A stretch of DNA of 64,000 bases from positions 29,825 through 93,824 of the forward strand of contig CAZOEL010000016.1 in the NCBI GenBank assembly GCA_964578835.1, in the 5' to 3' direction. Positions within the stretch are counted from its first letter, which is position 1, and each line of letters begins with the position of its first letter. The notes beneath the pieces were generated by a model that did no database searches, was not told the origin of the DNA, and saw nothing but the letters and a program-made list of their open reading frames with translations. A program made the position numbers and the translations under genes. Below are positions 8,779-18,279 of the stretch, one piece after another. The stretch comes from CAZOEL01 sp964578835 (GTDB taxonomy: Bacteria; Desulfobacterota; Syntrophobacteria; Syntrophobacterales; Syntrophobacteraceae).

Positions 8779-10692
8779 ATGCTTTCAATCAGAACGGGAC
8801 GTGTCCGATTCATCGCGGTCGTCGGCATCATTGTTTCACTTTTATGTGACCGACTGTTTGCCGGAGAAGCGATGTTAAAAGACATGGGACTGTCCTTCAT
8901 AGCGACGTTCGATAACTCGCTTTCGGATGTGTCGCCTCAAGATGCCTTCATAGAGTCGCGTGGGGGACAAACGATTGCGGATGGGGTCTCAGGTGGAGCG
9001 CTCAGGCTAAACGATGGTGAATATTTGATTCTTGATTCAAAGAAGGTGTTCGGGAGTCCTACTGAAGGAACCCTCATGTTTTGGGTGCGCCCGCATTGGA
9101 GTTACTACGAATCAAAAGATAATAAACTCCAATCCCACACTTTCTTTTCCTTTCTGTGGGATGATCCGAGAAACGCCTATTTTGTCCTATCCGACGGCTG
9201 GTGGGCGCCGCTTGGCTCGTATTACACTTATTTCGTGTTCAATAACCAGGATTACCTGCACTCATTGTATCAACTCAAATATCATAAAAATGAATGGACG
9301 GCCGTCGCGTGCTCGTGGAAGACCGGCCCTGAAGGCTCCATGATGTTGTATGTCGATGGGGAGCTGGCGGTTTCAAAACAGGATGTGCTCATTCCTTTCC
9401 ATGAACCCGGAGGGAATCTTTATATTGGCTCGGATGCCGGAATTGGAGTGGAGCAGAGTCTCTTTGCTCAAAGCGATTTCGATGAAATCATGTTCTTTTC
9501 AAGATCACTGAGCAGAGATGAGCTCCAGGAGATCAGCAAACTGAAGGACAATTCCTGGAGTAGTCGTAAATCAGCCTGGCTTTCAGCAGGTCTTGAAACG
9601 TCTTATGAGCCTCTCAAGGATCAATCGGGGGATATTTTTGAAACCCGCGCGATTTTTGACGAAGGAGTCGGGTGGATCACGGAAAGCGGCGCCCGGGAGA
9701 CGATCGAGTCCATAAAAAATGCCGGCTTCAATGTCTATGTGCCATGTGTATGGCATGGAGCGGGAACCCGATACCGTTCGGATCTCGCGGCGTCTGAGGA
9801 GGGTCTCGTTTTTTCAGAAGAAGATCCTCTTGCGAGATTGATTCGCATAGCCCACGCTCAAGGGGTGGAAGTGCACCCCTGGTTCACCGTTTCACTGAGA
9901 GCGCGCGATTTTCTCCCCGGCTTCTGGGGGGAGGGAACGCCTCCGGATTCATTTGACCTTCACAATAGGGAATTCCGACAGTTTATCGTAAATCTTATCC
10001 TTGATGTCGTCGCGAGATACGATATAGACGGGGTAAACCTCGATTATATCCGCACAAACGGGATTTGTGCGTCGGAAAGCTGCCAAAAAGACTATAAGGA
10101 TGCTTTCGGGCGAGACCTCTTGGTGGATATATCCCAAAGAAATCCGGATGGGAGCCTGGAAGCGCATGTTCAACAATGGCAAGATCAAGCTGTTGAAGAA
10201 ATCGTTCGTGAAGTCTCCACCAAAGGAAAAGCCATTAAGAAAGGATTGATCATCAGCGTTGATGGTTATCCAATTCCGACTACACTCCCGTTTCCACCGA
10301 ATGATCAGGGACGTCAAGAAGTTAGATGGGCCAAAGCCGGGTATGTTGATGTCATATTTACCATGGATTATTCCCAAAGGCCGGATTATGAAAGCCTTGC
10401 TTTGGTTAAAGGGGAACTGCCGAGCAGGGTGGTCAATCACCTGATCCTCGGCAACTATGATCAGGAGAGCAACGGACAGATCGTATCGCGAGATGCAAAA
10501 CTTCTTGCGGACTTGATAAGCTACACTCAACGAAAGCTCCCGGGCGGGCTTGCTGTCTATTTGTATTCGCAGCTCAATGAAAGCCAGGTTACAGCCCTGA
10601 AAAACGGTCCGTTCGAGAAGAAGTCCCAGCCTATGTGGGACGCTTTTTCTTCAGCAGGGAAAGTCCGCAATTTTAGGAGAGCTACGAAGTAG
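8779..10692 (+). CDS. secreted LamG-GHL10 glycoside-hydrolase-like protein
   Basis: The 637-residue protein has a signal peptide (about 1-28). A LamG/concanavalin-like lectin domain spans roughly 35-250, with EGTLMFWVRPHW, WTAVACSWK and the closing block FDEIMFFSRSLSRDEL. A GHL10/DUF187 barrel follows from about 290 to 610. Barrel motifs FDEGVGW, NVYVPCVWHG and DGVNLDYIRT are the same as in the preceding gene, so the two arose by duplication and took different accessory domains. The LamG part suggests carbohydrate binding. The likely role is trimming or processing of the polymer made by this locus, or of a host or matrix glycan. No sorting tail or lipobox is present. Confidence 0.82.
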   Translation: MLSIRTGRVRFIAVVGIIVSLLCDRLFAGEAMLKDMGLSFIATFDNSLSDVSPQDAFIESRGGQTIADGVSGGALRLNDGEYLILDSKKVFGSPTEGTLMFWVRPHWSYYESKDNKLQSHTFFSFLWDDPRNAYFVLSDGWWAPLGSYYTYFVFNNQDYLHSLYQLKYHKNEWTAVACSWKTGPEGSMMLYVDGELAVSKQDVLIPFHEPGGNLYIGSDAGIGVEQSLFAQSDFDEIMFFSRSLSRDELQEISKLKDNSWSSRKSAWLSAGLETSYEPLKDQSGDIFETRAIFDEGVGWITESGARETIESIKNAGFNVYVPCVWHGAGTRYRSDLAASEEGLVFSEEDPLARLIRIAHAQGVEVHPWFTVSLRARDFLPGFWGEGTPPDSFDLHNREFRQFIVNLILDVVARYDIDGVNLDYIRTNGICASESCQKDYKDAFGRDLLVDISQRNPDGSLEAHVQQWQDQAVEEIVREVSTKGKAIKKGLIISVDGYPIPTTLPFPPNDQGRQEVRWAKAGYVDVIFTMDYSQRPDYESLALVKGELPSRVVNHLILGNYDQESNGQIVSRDAKLLADLISYTQRKLPGGLAVYLYSQLNESQVTALKNGPFEKKSQPMWDAFSSAGKVRNFRRATK

Positions 10693-10803
10693 AGCCTCTT
10701 GCTTGTCTCCTTCGCAGCATGTCCTATACGCTTCATTGACTTATGGGTTAGGACGAGACTTCCATTCCAGTTCCTCAACAATTGAGCTTGCGGCGACAAT
10801 TAC

Positions 10804-12069
10804 ATGAACTTCATTCTGATTTTGGTTTTTGTCGCTCTTATTTTGAAAGATACTTGCGCATCTTTCGGATTTGATGATCCATATGTTTTCCGAGCTCTTA
10901 GCCAAGGAATTTGTTTGCTGGCGACGCTTTTCCTTTTCATGACTCGCATAAAAGAGCTTGGTTTGAACAAGTACTGTTTATTGTTTCTCTATCTGGTGGG
11001 AATGGGAATCAGCTCTCTTTTGAGCGAATCAGCTTTGTATTCGAGTCTTCAAACTCTTTCTCTTGCGGTTTGTCTCTTGTTCTTTGTTGCCTATCACGAA
11101 CTGGTGAAAGGTGTCGACAGTCGTAAAGGGATGCCCCTCGTCATCCGAATCTTATTGCTTCTCATGGTTCTGAGCTTGGTTCTCATAAGTGTCTCCCCCT
11201 CAACTGCCTTCTATTATAATCCCTTTGAAGGCTACCACCGTTTTCGGGGGGTGTTCACAAATCCTGAGGAAATGGCGGCAACGGCGGGAATGGTCTGGGG
11301 TGCGCTGGCTTTTGGGAGGTCAATGGAGATATCCAGGCCAATTAGAGCGACAGGCATGTTGATAAGCTTTGTTTGCCTCCTGATGACGGCTTGCAGAACC
11401 TATATGATTGCGTGGCTGTTCGCAACGTTTGTGGTGTTGTTGCGGTCCGGTCCATCGTATTGGCGGTTTTGGAAGGTGCTTTTGCTTTTCTTTGTGGTCA
11501 CGGCCGGCGCTTCCATTTTGTTGATAGATGTCACTTCGTCTGCGCCGACAATCAGGAAATATTTGAGAATCGACTCCATGGTCAATATGAGTGGAAGAAT
11601 AAGCATTTGGCAAGAAGCTTTGGCGCGGATTAAAGAAAGACCGTTCTTTGGGTATGGACTTGCCGCATCGGATGACGCATTCAAGAAGCGCGGGGAAATA
11701 ACCGTTGGAGGTAGTGAGCCGGCAAATCGCGCTACGATGCACAACGGTTATGTCCAATCTCTTTTAGACTCGGGACTGATCGGGTTGACTCTCTATCTGC
11801 TGGTTAACGTCAAAGCTCTCTATAATCTTTTTGTATATTACAATAAGGAGTTGGCTTCAGCTCTCTACGCTGCAGTATTCGTGGATGTGGCCAATGTGGG
11901 GCAAAGTCTGTTATTCACTGCTGCTTCTTATGTTTGTCTCTTGGGATGGTTCTATATACTTGCTGGTTTGAGCATCAGCCGGGAGAAGGCGAACAGCCCA
12001 CAGCAGGCATGCGGGGATTTGTTCGTAATTGAGCGCGCCTATCAATGTGAGCGCAGCGCGGGGCGCTGA
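10804..12069 (+). CDS. Wzy/O-antigen-ligase-like polysaccharide polymerase (unit 1)
   Basis: This 421-residue polytopic membrane protein has about ten to twelve hydrophobic segments. A large soluble loop lies near residues 250-320, containing GRISIWQEALARIKERPFFGYG and the HNGYVQSLLDSG block typical of the O-antigen ligase/polymerase (Wzy_C, WaaL) superfamily. It would polymerise lipid-linked repeat units at the outer face of the inner membrane. It opens a tightly packed run of transferases and a flippase. A second, distinct member of this superfamily is encoded at 39793-41094, so polymerase versus ligase roles cannot be assigned. Confidence 0.82.
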   Translation: MNFILILVFVALILKDTCASFGFDDPYVFRALSQGICLLATLFLFMTRIKELGLNKYCLLFLYLVGMGISSLLSESALYSSLQTLSLAVCLLFFVAYHELVKGVDSRKGMPLVIRILLLLMVLSLVLISVSPSTAFYYNPFEGYHRFRGVFTNPEEMAATAGMVWGALAFGRSMEISRPIRATGMLISFVCLLMTACRTYMIAWLFATFVVLLRSGPSYWRFWKVLLLFFVVTAGASILLIDVTSSAPTIRKYLRIDSMVNMSGRISIWQEALARIKERPFFGYGLAASDDAFKKRGEITVGGSEPANRATMHNGYVQSLLDSGLIGLTLYLLVNVKALYNLFVYYNKELASALYAAVFVDVANVGQSLLFTAASYVCLLGWFYILAGLSISREKANSPQQACGDLFVIERAYQCERSAGR

Positions 12070-12078
12070 AGGGTGTGG

Positions 12079-13200
12079 ATGTTTAGACTTGCTATCTGGA
12101 CAAATTATCCGAACCATTATCAGTCATCTCTTTTCAGCGCGTTGAGAGATGGTGGCTTCGACGTATTTGTCTGTTATTTCCATCGGGTTGAGCAGTATCG
12201 ACTTTCGATGGGGTGGCTTGAATACGAGGATCTGCCGCCGGGCGAGGAGTATGTTGACAGATCAATTCAATCAGTGCGTAAGATTCCTGAATGGAGAGAG
12301 CGGATTCATATAATCCCAACCACTCTAAGTGATGGATTTCTTAGAAAGCTGGTAATATTCTTGTCGCGGGAGAATATTCCCTGGGTGCACTGGAGCGAAT
12401 CATCTCAACCGGGCATGCGCTCCTTATTGTCCCTTCCTTTGAAAAAGTGGTATGCAAAGCTCGTTAACAGACATGCTCTGGGAGCCTTAGCCGTCTGCAG
12501 AAATGCTATGAAGGATTTTGGCGTTTGGGGAATTGATCTATCACGAGTTGCCTTTCTACCTTATTCTCCCAAAGGCTACGACCGCGATATCGATATAGAT
12601 CAAAAATGCTTTGATTTCTGTTTGGACCGACCCGCCTTCCTTTTTCTGGGCTCGCTCGTAAGGAGAAAAGGAATTGATGTGATATTGAAAGCATTTGCGA
12701 GGTTATCCGTGATATCGGGCTCAGAAAAGTGGGTGCTCATCTTGGGAGGAGATGACCGTTCGAGAGGTCAATATGAGAAGCTGGCTAGCTCCCTTGATCT
12801 TTCGCAGCGTGTCTTGTTTTATGGCGCGATACCTTTGAAGAGAGTGCCGAGAGTAATCAAATCCGCCAAGGTCCTGTTGCTCCCAAGCCGGCATGATGGC
12901 TGGGGCGTTACATTGAATGAGGGCGCATCCATGGGTTTGGCTCTCATAGGTTCAGATCGGGCGGGAGCTTCACAACATCTGATTGAACCCGGCTGCAACG
13001 GCTTCATAGTAAAAGCGGGCAGTGTGGACGATCTATCAAACGCAATGGTTTCTTACATTCGAAATGAATCATTGGCTGATGTTCATGGCGCAAGAAGTTT
13101 GGAGATTTTTGATAAATATAGACCAGAAGCGAATGTAGCCCGACTTACAGCCATTCTCGATCTTTGGATGAGTTCACGGAACAAACCGATCCTCGCGTAA
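12079..13200 (+). CDS. glycosyltransferase, GT4-like
   Basis: A GT-B fold transferase of about 373 residues. The C-terminal nucleotide-sugar half includes FLGSLVRRKGIDVILKAF, a GGDDRSRGQYEKLA segment and the PSRHDGWGVTLNEG block, equivalent to the E-x7-E motif of GT4 but with Asp at the first position. ATG 12079 is preferred because AAGGG at 12069-12073 gives good spacing. A GTG two codons earlier (12073) is also possible. It follows the polymerase gene after only a few bases. The sugar it transfers cannot be told from sequence. Confidence 0.8.
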   Translation: MFRLAIWTNYPNHYQSSLFSALRDGGFDVFVCYFHRVEQYRLSMGWLEYEDLPPGEEYVDRSIQSVRKIPEWRERIHIIPTTLSDGFLRKLVIFLSRENIPWVHWSESSQPGMRSLLSLPLKKWYAKLVNRHALGALAVCRNAMKDFGVWGIDLSRVAFLPYSPKGYDRDIDIDQKCFDFCLDRPAFLFLGSLVRRKGIDVILKAFARLSVISGSEKWVLILGGDDRSRGQYEKLASSLDLSQRVLFYGAIPLKRVPRVIKSAKVLLLPSRHDGWGVTLNEGASMGLALIGSDRAGASQHLIEPGCNGFIVKAGSVDDLSNAMVSYIRNESLADVHGARSLEIFDKYRPEANVARLTAILDLWMSSRNKPILA

Positions 13201-13252
13201 TATCCGCAGTAGCTTAGCTAAAAAGCTTTATTTACTAAAAAGCACCCAACTG

Positions 13253-14311
13253 ATGATCAACGTTGTCCATCTGATGCCAGATTTGTTTCCCTACGGAGGC
13301 ACAGCTCAGAAGTATTATGCCTGGGTGAAGAACACTGTCTTTGCCCATACGTTCCTGCTCTATCACGGCTGGAGGCAAGATTGGGAATATGCCCGACGCT
13401 TTGAGCTGGAGGGAGCGAAAATCATTGTTTTGGACGCAAAGAGTCTTCTTGGGCAGGTTCGGGAAATTTTGCAGCTCATGAGGCCTTATGACAAAATATG
13501 CTTGTTGGGCCATGACTTCCGAGGAGCTGTTTTGGGTTGTCTTGTCTCCTCGATCCTCAATTCGCCTCATGTCATTCCTTTGCATGGGACTGCCGGGTCC
13601 TTTTCGTCGGCAAAAAGAATCGCCTACAAAACGATGTTTCGATTAGCGGAAAAGACCATTTACAACTCGGAATGCACAGCGAAGTCCTTTCATTGGATTG
13701 GTAGGCATGAACTTATCTATGATGGGATCGACTATAGCAAAATCCCGGTGAAGAGAGAGTTCCAACAATCGCAAAATATCAAACTGCTGGGGATTGGGGG
13801 GCTCATTCAATCGAAAAACTATCACTTGCTTATCCACATGATGAAGCTTCTGCCGTCATCCTTCAAACTGACTATTGTGGGCGACGGCTCGCAACGATCG
13901 GCTTTGCAGGATATGATCGACACCTATGAACTCGGACGCCGAGTGACGCTTTCCGGATACATATCCGATGCGGCGAAGGAAGTAGCTTCAGCAGATGTTT
14001 TTCTGCATCCTTCCGTCAAGGAATCCTTTGGCATTGCCGTCCTGGAAGCTCTTTTCGCCCAAACGCCCGTTGTGGTCACCGACCGTTGCGCCACCTGGGA
14101 AATCATAAAAGGCGGCGAGTACGGTTGGGTCGCAGATGCGCAAGATCCTGCCGCATGGGCCGAGGCAGTCATGAATATCGTAGAGAACCCGATAGCGGCT
14201 TGGGAAAAAGCGGTAAGAGGACGCATTTTTGCTGCTGAGCATTTCTCCGATAAAGCCTTTTCCGCCAATATGGACAACTGTGTTGAAGAGCTCTTCAGAA
14301 GTCGGCAATGA
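13253..14311 (+). CDS. glycosyltransferase, GT4 family
   Basis: This 352-residue GT-B enzyme has a C-terminal donor-binding half with GIGGLIQSKNYHLLI, VGDGSQRSAL and the E-x7-E motif ESFGIAVLE, followed by the usual P-V-V-V-T-D strand. The N-terminal acceptor half opens with VVHLMPDLFPYGGTAQ. It is probably a cytoplasmic, membrane-associated enzyme adding one sugar to the undecaprenyl-linked repeat unit. Its stop overlaps the flippase start in an ATGA arrangement (14308-14311), so the two are translationally coupled. Confidence 0.87.
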   Translation: MINVVHLMPDLFPYGGTAQKYYAWVKNTVFAHTFLLYHGWRQDWEYARRFELEGAKIIVLDAKSLLGQVREILQLMRPYDKICLLGHDFRGAVLGCLVSSILNSPHVIPLHGTAGSFSSAKRIAYKTMFRLAEKTIYNSECTAKSFHWIGRHELIYDGIDYSKIPVKREFQQSQNIKLLGIGGLIQSKNYHLLIHMMKLLPSSFKLTIVGDGSQRSALQDMIDTYELGRRVTLSGYISDAAKEVASADVFLHPSVKESFGIAVLEALFAQTPVVVTDRCATWEIIKGGEYGWVADAQDPAAWAEAVMNIVENPIAAWEKAVRGRIFAAEHFSDKAFSANMDNCVEELFRSRQ

Positions 14312-15648
14312 CTGTTTTTGATGTTTCACGCTCCAATAATCAAGCTTACCAGGGGCTGATGGATTTACGAAGACTTCGCGAGATCGTTTTCAAGAGTTCG
14401 GGAATAGGCTTTGTCAGGGTAGCCGCTGCGTCCTTGGTCTATATTGCTCTGACTCCCTTTGTGATCGAAAGGATTGGTAAGGATCTCTACGGACTGTGGT
14501 CTATCAGCGGCATCATCTCAGGCGCTCTCCTCCTGTCGGACTTTGGCTTTCAGCAGAGTCTGACTCATTTCACAGCAAAGCATCTAGGCGATGATAGAAT
14601 GCTACGGTCTTTGTTCAACGCCACATTCTGGTGCTTGATGGTCACAGGTGTAACTTGTCTGGCTGCAGTCTTGGCATTGAAGGATTTACTCGTTGAGGTT
14701 CTTGGAATTCCTCCGCAATATCGAGTGGAGGCGTCATTCGTAATCACCTCTACGGCCATTGGCTTTTCGCTTCGACTCATCTCCTCCCCATATCAAGCGC
14801 TGATCGAGGGAAATCAGCGAGTCGACTATATCCAAAAAACGTTTCTATGCTGGCTTATCTTCAATGCCTGCGCCACGTTGATCGGTCTGAGCATCCATCC
14901 CTCCATATACTCATTGGGCATCGTCAGCATTCTCGGAAACTTGCTCATTTTGGTAATGTTCTATTGCGATGTTCGGAGACGATACGCTTATGCGAGGCTT
15001 CATCCGAAGCTTTTCAGCCCATCGACCTTGAAGACTATATTTCCTTACAGCGCCTGGATTCAGTTGACAGCTGTCTTAATTCTTTTGCGGGAGCCTCTCT
15101 TGAAAGCGCTGGTTACGCGTCGGTATGGAGTGGACGATTTGGCTTCCTTCGAGATCGCTTATCGTCTGACGACTCAGTGCATGTCTTTTGTCGTAACTCC
15201 CATATTGACCGCGTTGCCGGTTTCATCATTACTTCACAACAGCCCTGGCGATTTGCATCAAATAGTCAAGATCTATCTCAAGGGCGTATTGCTATTTCTT
15301 AGCGCGCCAGCCGTTCTGATCTATGCATTCTCCGGCGTCGCCATTCAATTTTGGCTGGGGGATGGTTTTGAGGATGCTGCGCTGCTGCTTCCTTGGATTT
15401 TCAGCGCCCATGCAGTCTATTACTTTGCTGAGCCACTGTATAAATGCCTCCAGGGAACCGGTCGAGCCGGGGTCGGAGCTTTGATTCAGGCGATGTTTCT
15501 TGCTCTATTGGTCGGGATGCTCCTTTGGATGGATATATCTCAAGATATCAGAGATATTACATACGCGCTCCTTGCCTCCGCCATTCTTTTTAACGCCGGG
15601 AGCATTCTGTTTTATCGAGAGCATGTTTATAAGCGGCGAAGCATATGA
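14308..15648 (+). CDS. Wzx-type polysaccharide flippase (unit 1)
   Basis: The 446-residue membrane protein has about twelve to fourteen hydrophobic helices and the MOP/Wzx pattern: YGLWSISGIISGALLLSDFGFQQSL near the start and a repeated half later. It would flip lipid-linked repeat units across the inner membrane. The reading frame overlaps both neighbours by ATGA junctions (14308-14311 and 15645-15648). A second Wzx-like gene at 37224-38588 is only distantly similar by eye, which argues for two assembly systems rather than a recent duplication. Confidence 0.85.
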   Translation: MTVFDVSRSNNQAYQGLMDLRRLREIVFKSSGIGFVRVAAASLVYIALTPFVIERIGKDLYGLWSISGIISGALLLSDFGFQQSLTHFTAKHLGDDRMLRSLFNATFWCLMVTGVTCLAAVLALKDLLVEVLGIPPQYRVEASFVITSTAIGFSLRLISSPYQALIEGNQRVDYIQKTFLCWLIFNACATLIGLSIHPSIYSLGIVSILGNLLILVMFYCDVRRRYAYARLHPKLFSPSTLKTIFPYSAWIQLTAVLILLREPLLKALVTRRYGVDDLASFEIAYRLTTQCMSFVVTPILTALPVSSLLHNSPGDLHQIVKIYLKGVLLFLSAPAVLIYAFSGVAIQFWLGDGFEDAALLLPWIFSAHAVYYFAEPLYKCLQGTGRAGVGALIQAMFLALLVGMLLWMDISQDIRDITYALLASAILFNAGSILFYREHVYKRRSI

Positions 15649-16823
15649 AGCCAAAGGGTCCTGTCAAGCTCGCAAAAGCGTTGATAATCGGTCCAACCCC
15701 GCCTCCTCATCATGGCGTGAGCGTCGCCACACGGGTTCTTCTCGACTCAAGGCTCTCCGAGTTGTTTGATATCATCCACGTTGATCTTGCCGATCGGCGC
15801 GGGATCGCACATGTGGACAATCCCGATTTCCATGATGTGCTGCTTTTTGTGAAGCAGCTTTGCTCTGTCCTTTTGGCGTTATTCTTCAGGAAGCCGTCTA
15901 TTGTTTACATTCCTCTGTCGCAGAGGACGGTGGGCTTTATTCGTGACAGCATATTCCTTTGGGCCGCCCACCTTTTTGGAAGCAAGGTCATTGTCCATCT
16001 CCACGGCGCCAATTTCAGGGTATGGTATGAGGGGTTGGATGCTTTGTCGAAAAGATTTGTGGAAGCTTCTCTCAGACCAGTGGCGATGGCGATTGTCCTG
16101 GGCGAGTGTTTAAAGCCCATCTTCCAGGGTCTTGCGCCTCGTGAGAAGATAACCGTCGTTCCGAACGGATTGGATTTGCCCGAAACGGGCGCCGGCGCTA
16201 CAGGCGATTGCGGCGAAAGGAAGGGATGCCGCGTTCTCTATCTTGGCGCATTGTCTTGTCAGAAGGGAGTATTCGTACTTCTCGACGCCGCCTTCCACGT
16301 TTTGCAGTCGCGCTCCGATGTTCGGTTCATCTTTGCAGGTTCATGGGCGAGCGTCGAGCAACGGGAGAAGGCGACATCCTTTGTCTCTGAAAAGGGAATC
16401 TCCGGGAGCGTCGAGTTTGTCGGACCCGTGCAGGGCGGCGCCAAAAAGAAGCTTTACGAATCATCGGATCTCTTCGTCTTTCCAGGGATTCAGCAAGAGG
16501 GGCAGCCTCTTGTGGTCATTGAAGCGATGGCCGCTGGGCTTCCCATATTGTTCACCAATAGAGGCTGCCTTCGCGAAACGGTGCTTCCTTTTGTGAATGG
16601 GCTGGAACTGAGGCTTGGGGATGCGGGCGATTTGGCGCAAAAAATCCTTTGGCTGCTTCGGAATCCATTGGAAATGAAGCGCATGGGAGTAGAAAGTCGA
16701 AAACGCTACGAGGATATGTATACTGCTAAACGCTTCACAGAAAAGATGATCGGGGTATTCTCCAGCGTTGTGAGCGAGAAGCCGGCGAAGGGTGGGCGCC
16801 TCTTTTTGCGCCCACCACATTGA
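15645..16823 (+). CDS. glycosyltransferase, GT4 family
   Basis: This 392-residue GT-B enzyme has an N-terminal GPTPPPHHGVSVATRVLL glycine/proline loop common in GT4 enzymes of exopolysaccharide loci. Other marks are VVPNGLDLP, YLGALSCQKGVFVLLDA and the donor-binding E-x7-E motif EGQPLVVIE. It starts at the ATGA overlap with the flippase. The last 15 residues are basic (KPAKGGRLFLRPP). It probably adds a hexose to the repeat unit; donor and linkage are not predictable. Confidence 0.87.
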   Translation: MKPKGPVKLAKALIIGPTPPPHHGVSVATRVLLDSRLSELFDIIHVDLADRRGIAHVDNPDFHDVLLFVKQLCSVLLALFFRKPSIVYIPLSQRTVGFIRDSIFLWAAHLFGSKVIVHLHGANFRVWYEGLDALSKRFVEASLRPVAMAIVLGECLKPIFQGLAPREKITVVPNGLDLPETGAGATGDCGERKGCRVLYLGALSCQKGVFVLLDAAFHVLQSRSDVRFIFAGSWASVEQREKATSFVSEKGISGSVEFVGPVQGGAKKKLYESSDLFVFPGIQQEGQPLVVIEAMAAGLPILFTNRGCLRETVLPFVNGLELRLGDAGDLAQKILWLLRNPLEMKRMGVESRKRYEDMYTAKRFTEKMIGVFSSVVSEKPAKGGRLFLRPPH

Positions 16824-16899
16824 AGCTAACACCCGATCTTTGGTGGGCAGAGAAAAAGACTTCTGCCCAACCAGAGTCAGAATGAGAACGGTCTGACCA

Positions 16900-18279
16900 T
16901 TGAAAGCCCTCCCTTTGACCTCCGAATCCAATCAGCGCAGCAGAGTCATAGTCAGAAGAGCGCCTCGTTATGACGAGGATCTCCTTTATGAATTGCTTCC
17001 GTCCCCTCTGTTCGAAGAGGTTCGGCCGGGCGGGACGATTGTCCTCAAGCCCAACTGGGTTATGGAGTCTCATGGGCGCCGAAAGGATGACTGGGAGTAT
17101 GTCATAACGCATCCCGCGTTGATAACGGCGGTCATGAGAAAAGTCCTCGGTCGTCTTTGCGGATGCGGCAAGATCATCATTATGGATGGGCCGCAAACGG
17201 ACGCCTCTTTCAGGTCGATTCTGGCCAAATGCCCCGTGGAGCGATGGCGCAAAATGGCGGAGGCTTCGGGCGTTTCGTTCGACATCATCGATCTTCGGGA
17301 TCATGAATGGATTACCCGAAATGGAATCGTGGTCGAGAGGATTCCCCTTGCGGGCGATCCGCTTGGAAAAACTTTGGTGAATCTCAAAGGGGAATGGAGC
17401 GAATTCCATGGTCATACAAAGTCTCAGCGTGGCTACTATGGCGCTGACTACGACCGTGCGGAAACGAATCGAGCCCACAACGGCCATGACAACTTCTACA
17501 GTGTCTCGGCGACGGCGCTCGCTGCGGACGTTTTCATCAATCTCGCAAAGCTCAAAACCCACAGGAAAGCCGGCATTACAGCTTGCCTGAAAAATCTTGT
17601 CGGAGTGAACACTTATAAGAATTACCTGCCGCATCATTCCGAAGGTCCCCCTTCGGAGGGAGGAGACCAGTTTCCCGACGATCGTCGCCTGCATCGCGCC
17701 GAGGGGGCTTTCGTTGGCTTTCTCAAGGAAAAGGTTTTCTCTTCGCCCTTTCTCGCAAGGATTGTCAGTCCACTCAACGGCTTTGGGCAGATGATTTTTG
17801 GACGCAGCAGTCAAGTGATCCGAAGCGGCAACTGGTATGGGAACGATACGATCTGGCGTACGATCCTCGATTTGAACAAGGTTGTTTTCTACTGCGGCCC
17901 GGACGGAGCGTTAAGGCCTGGAGAGATGGCTCGGGCAAAGAAGCATATCGGCATCGTGGATGCGGTTCTTGCGGGTGAAGGAAACGGGCCTTTGGCGCCG
18001 GAGCCCGTTTCGATGGGCTATGTTTTCTGCGGAACAAACCCCGTGGCCATCGACGCCGCCTGCGCCGCCTTGATGGGGTTCGATCCCGAGAAGATTCCAG
18101 TTATAGCGAGAGCTTTCCATATCAAGAACTTTCCGCTCTGCGATTTTAGCCTCGGCGATGTGCGAGTGGATATCAGTGGCCTGGAGCTCGATCTGGATTC
18201 TCTCCCCCCGTCAACCATTGTGCCGTTTGCTCCCCATTTCGGATGGAAAGGGCGCATCGAGAGGACGAATCGAATATGA
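16900..18279 (+). CDS. DUF362 domain-containing protein
   Basis: A 459-residue protein with the DUF362 pattern: GGTIVLKPNWV near the N-terminus, IDLRDHEW in the middle, DVFINLAKLKTHRKAGITACLKNLVG, and GTNPVAIDAACAALMG with MGFDP near the C-terminus. No CxxCxxC ferredoxin motif is seen. An in-frame ATG upstream (16882) is followed at once by a stop, so TTG 16900 is the most likely start. DUF362 proteins recur in exosortase/polysaccharide loci, but their reaction is unknown. It overlaps the CapK gene by ATGA at 18276-18279. Function is not assigned. Confidence 0.8.
   Translation: MKALPLTSESNQRSRVIVRRAPRYDEDLLYELLPSPLFEEVRPGGTIVLKPNWVMESHGRRKDDWEYVITHPALITAVMRKVLGRLCGCGKIIIMDGPQTDASFRSILAKCPVERWRKMAEASGVSFDIIDLRDHEWITRNGIVVERIPLAGDPLGKTLVNLKGEWSEFHGHTKSQRGYYGADYDRAETNRAHNGHDNFYSVSATALAADVFINLAKLKTHRKAGITACLKNLVGVNTYKNYLPHHSEGPPSEGGDQFPDDRRLHRAEGAFVGFLKEKVFSSPFLARIVSPLNGFGQMIFGRSSQVIRSGNWYGNDTIWRTILDLNKVVFYCGPDGALRPGEMARAKKHIGIVDAVLAGEGNGPLAPEPVSMGYVFCGTNPVAIDAACAALMGFDPEKIPVIARAFHIKNFPLCDFSLGDVRVDISGLELDLDSLPPSTIVPFAPHFGWKGRIERTNRI

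Noticed and set aside
16735..17814. Long minus-strand frame opposite DUF362
   Set aside because: The plus-strand DUF362 pattern is complete, and the opposite frame has no domain signal.
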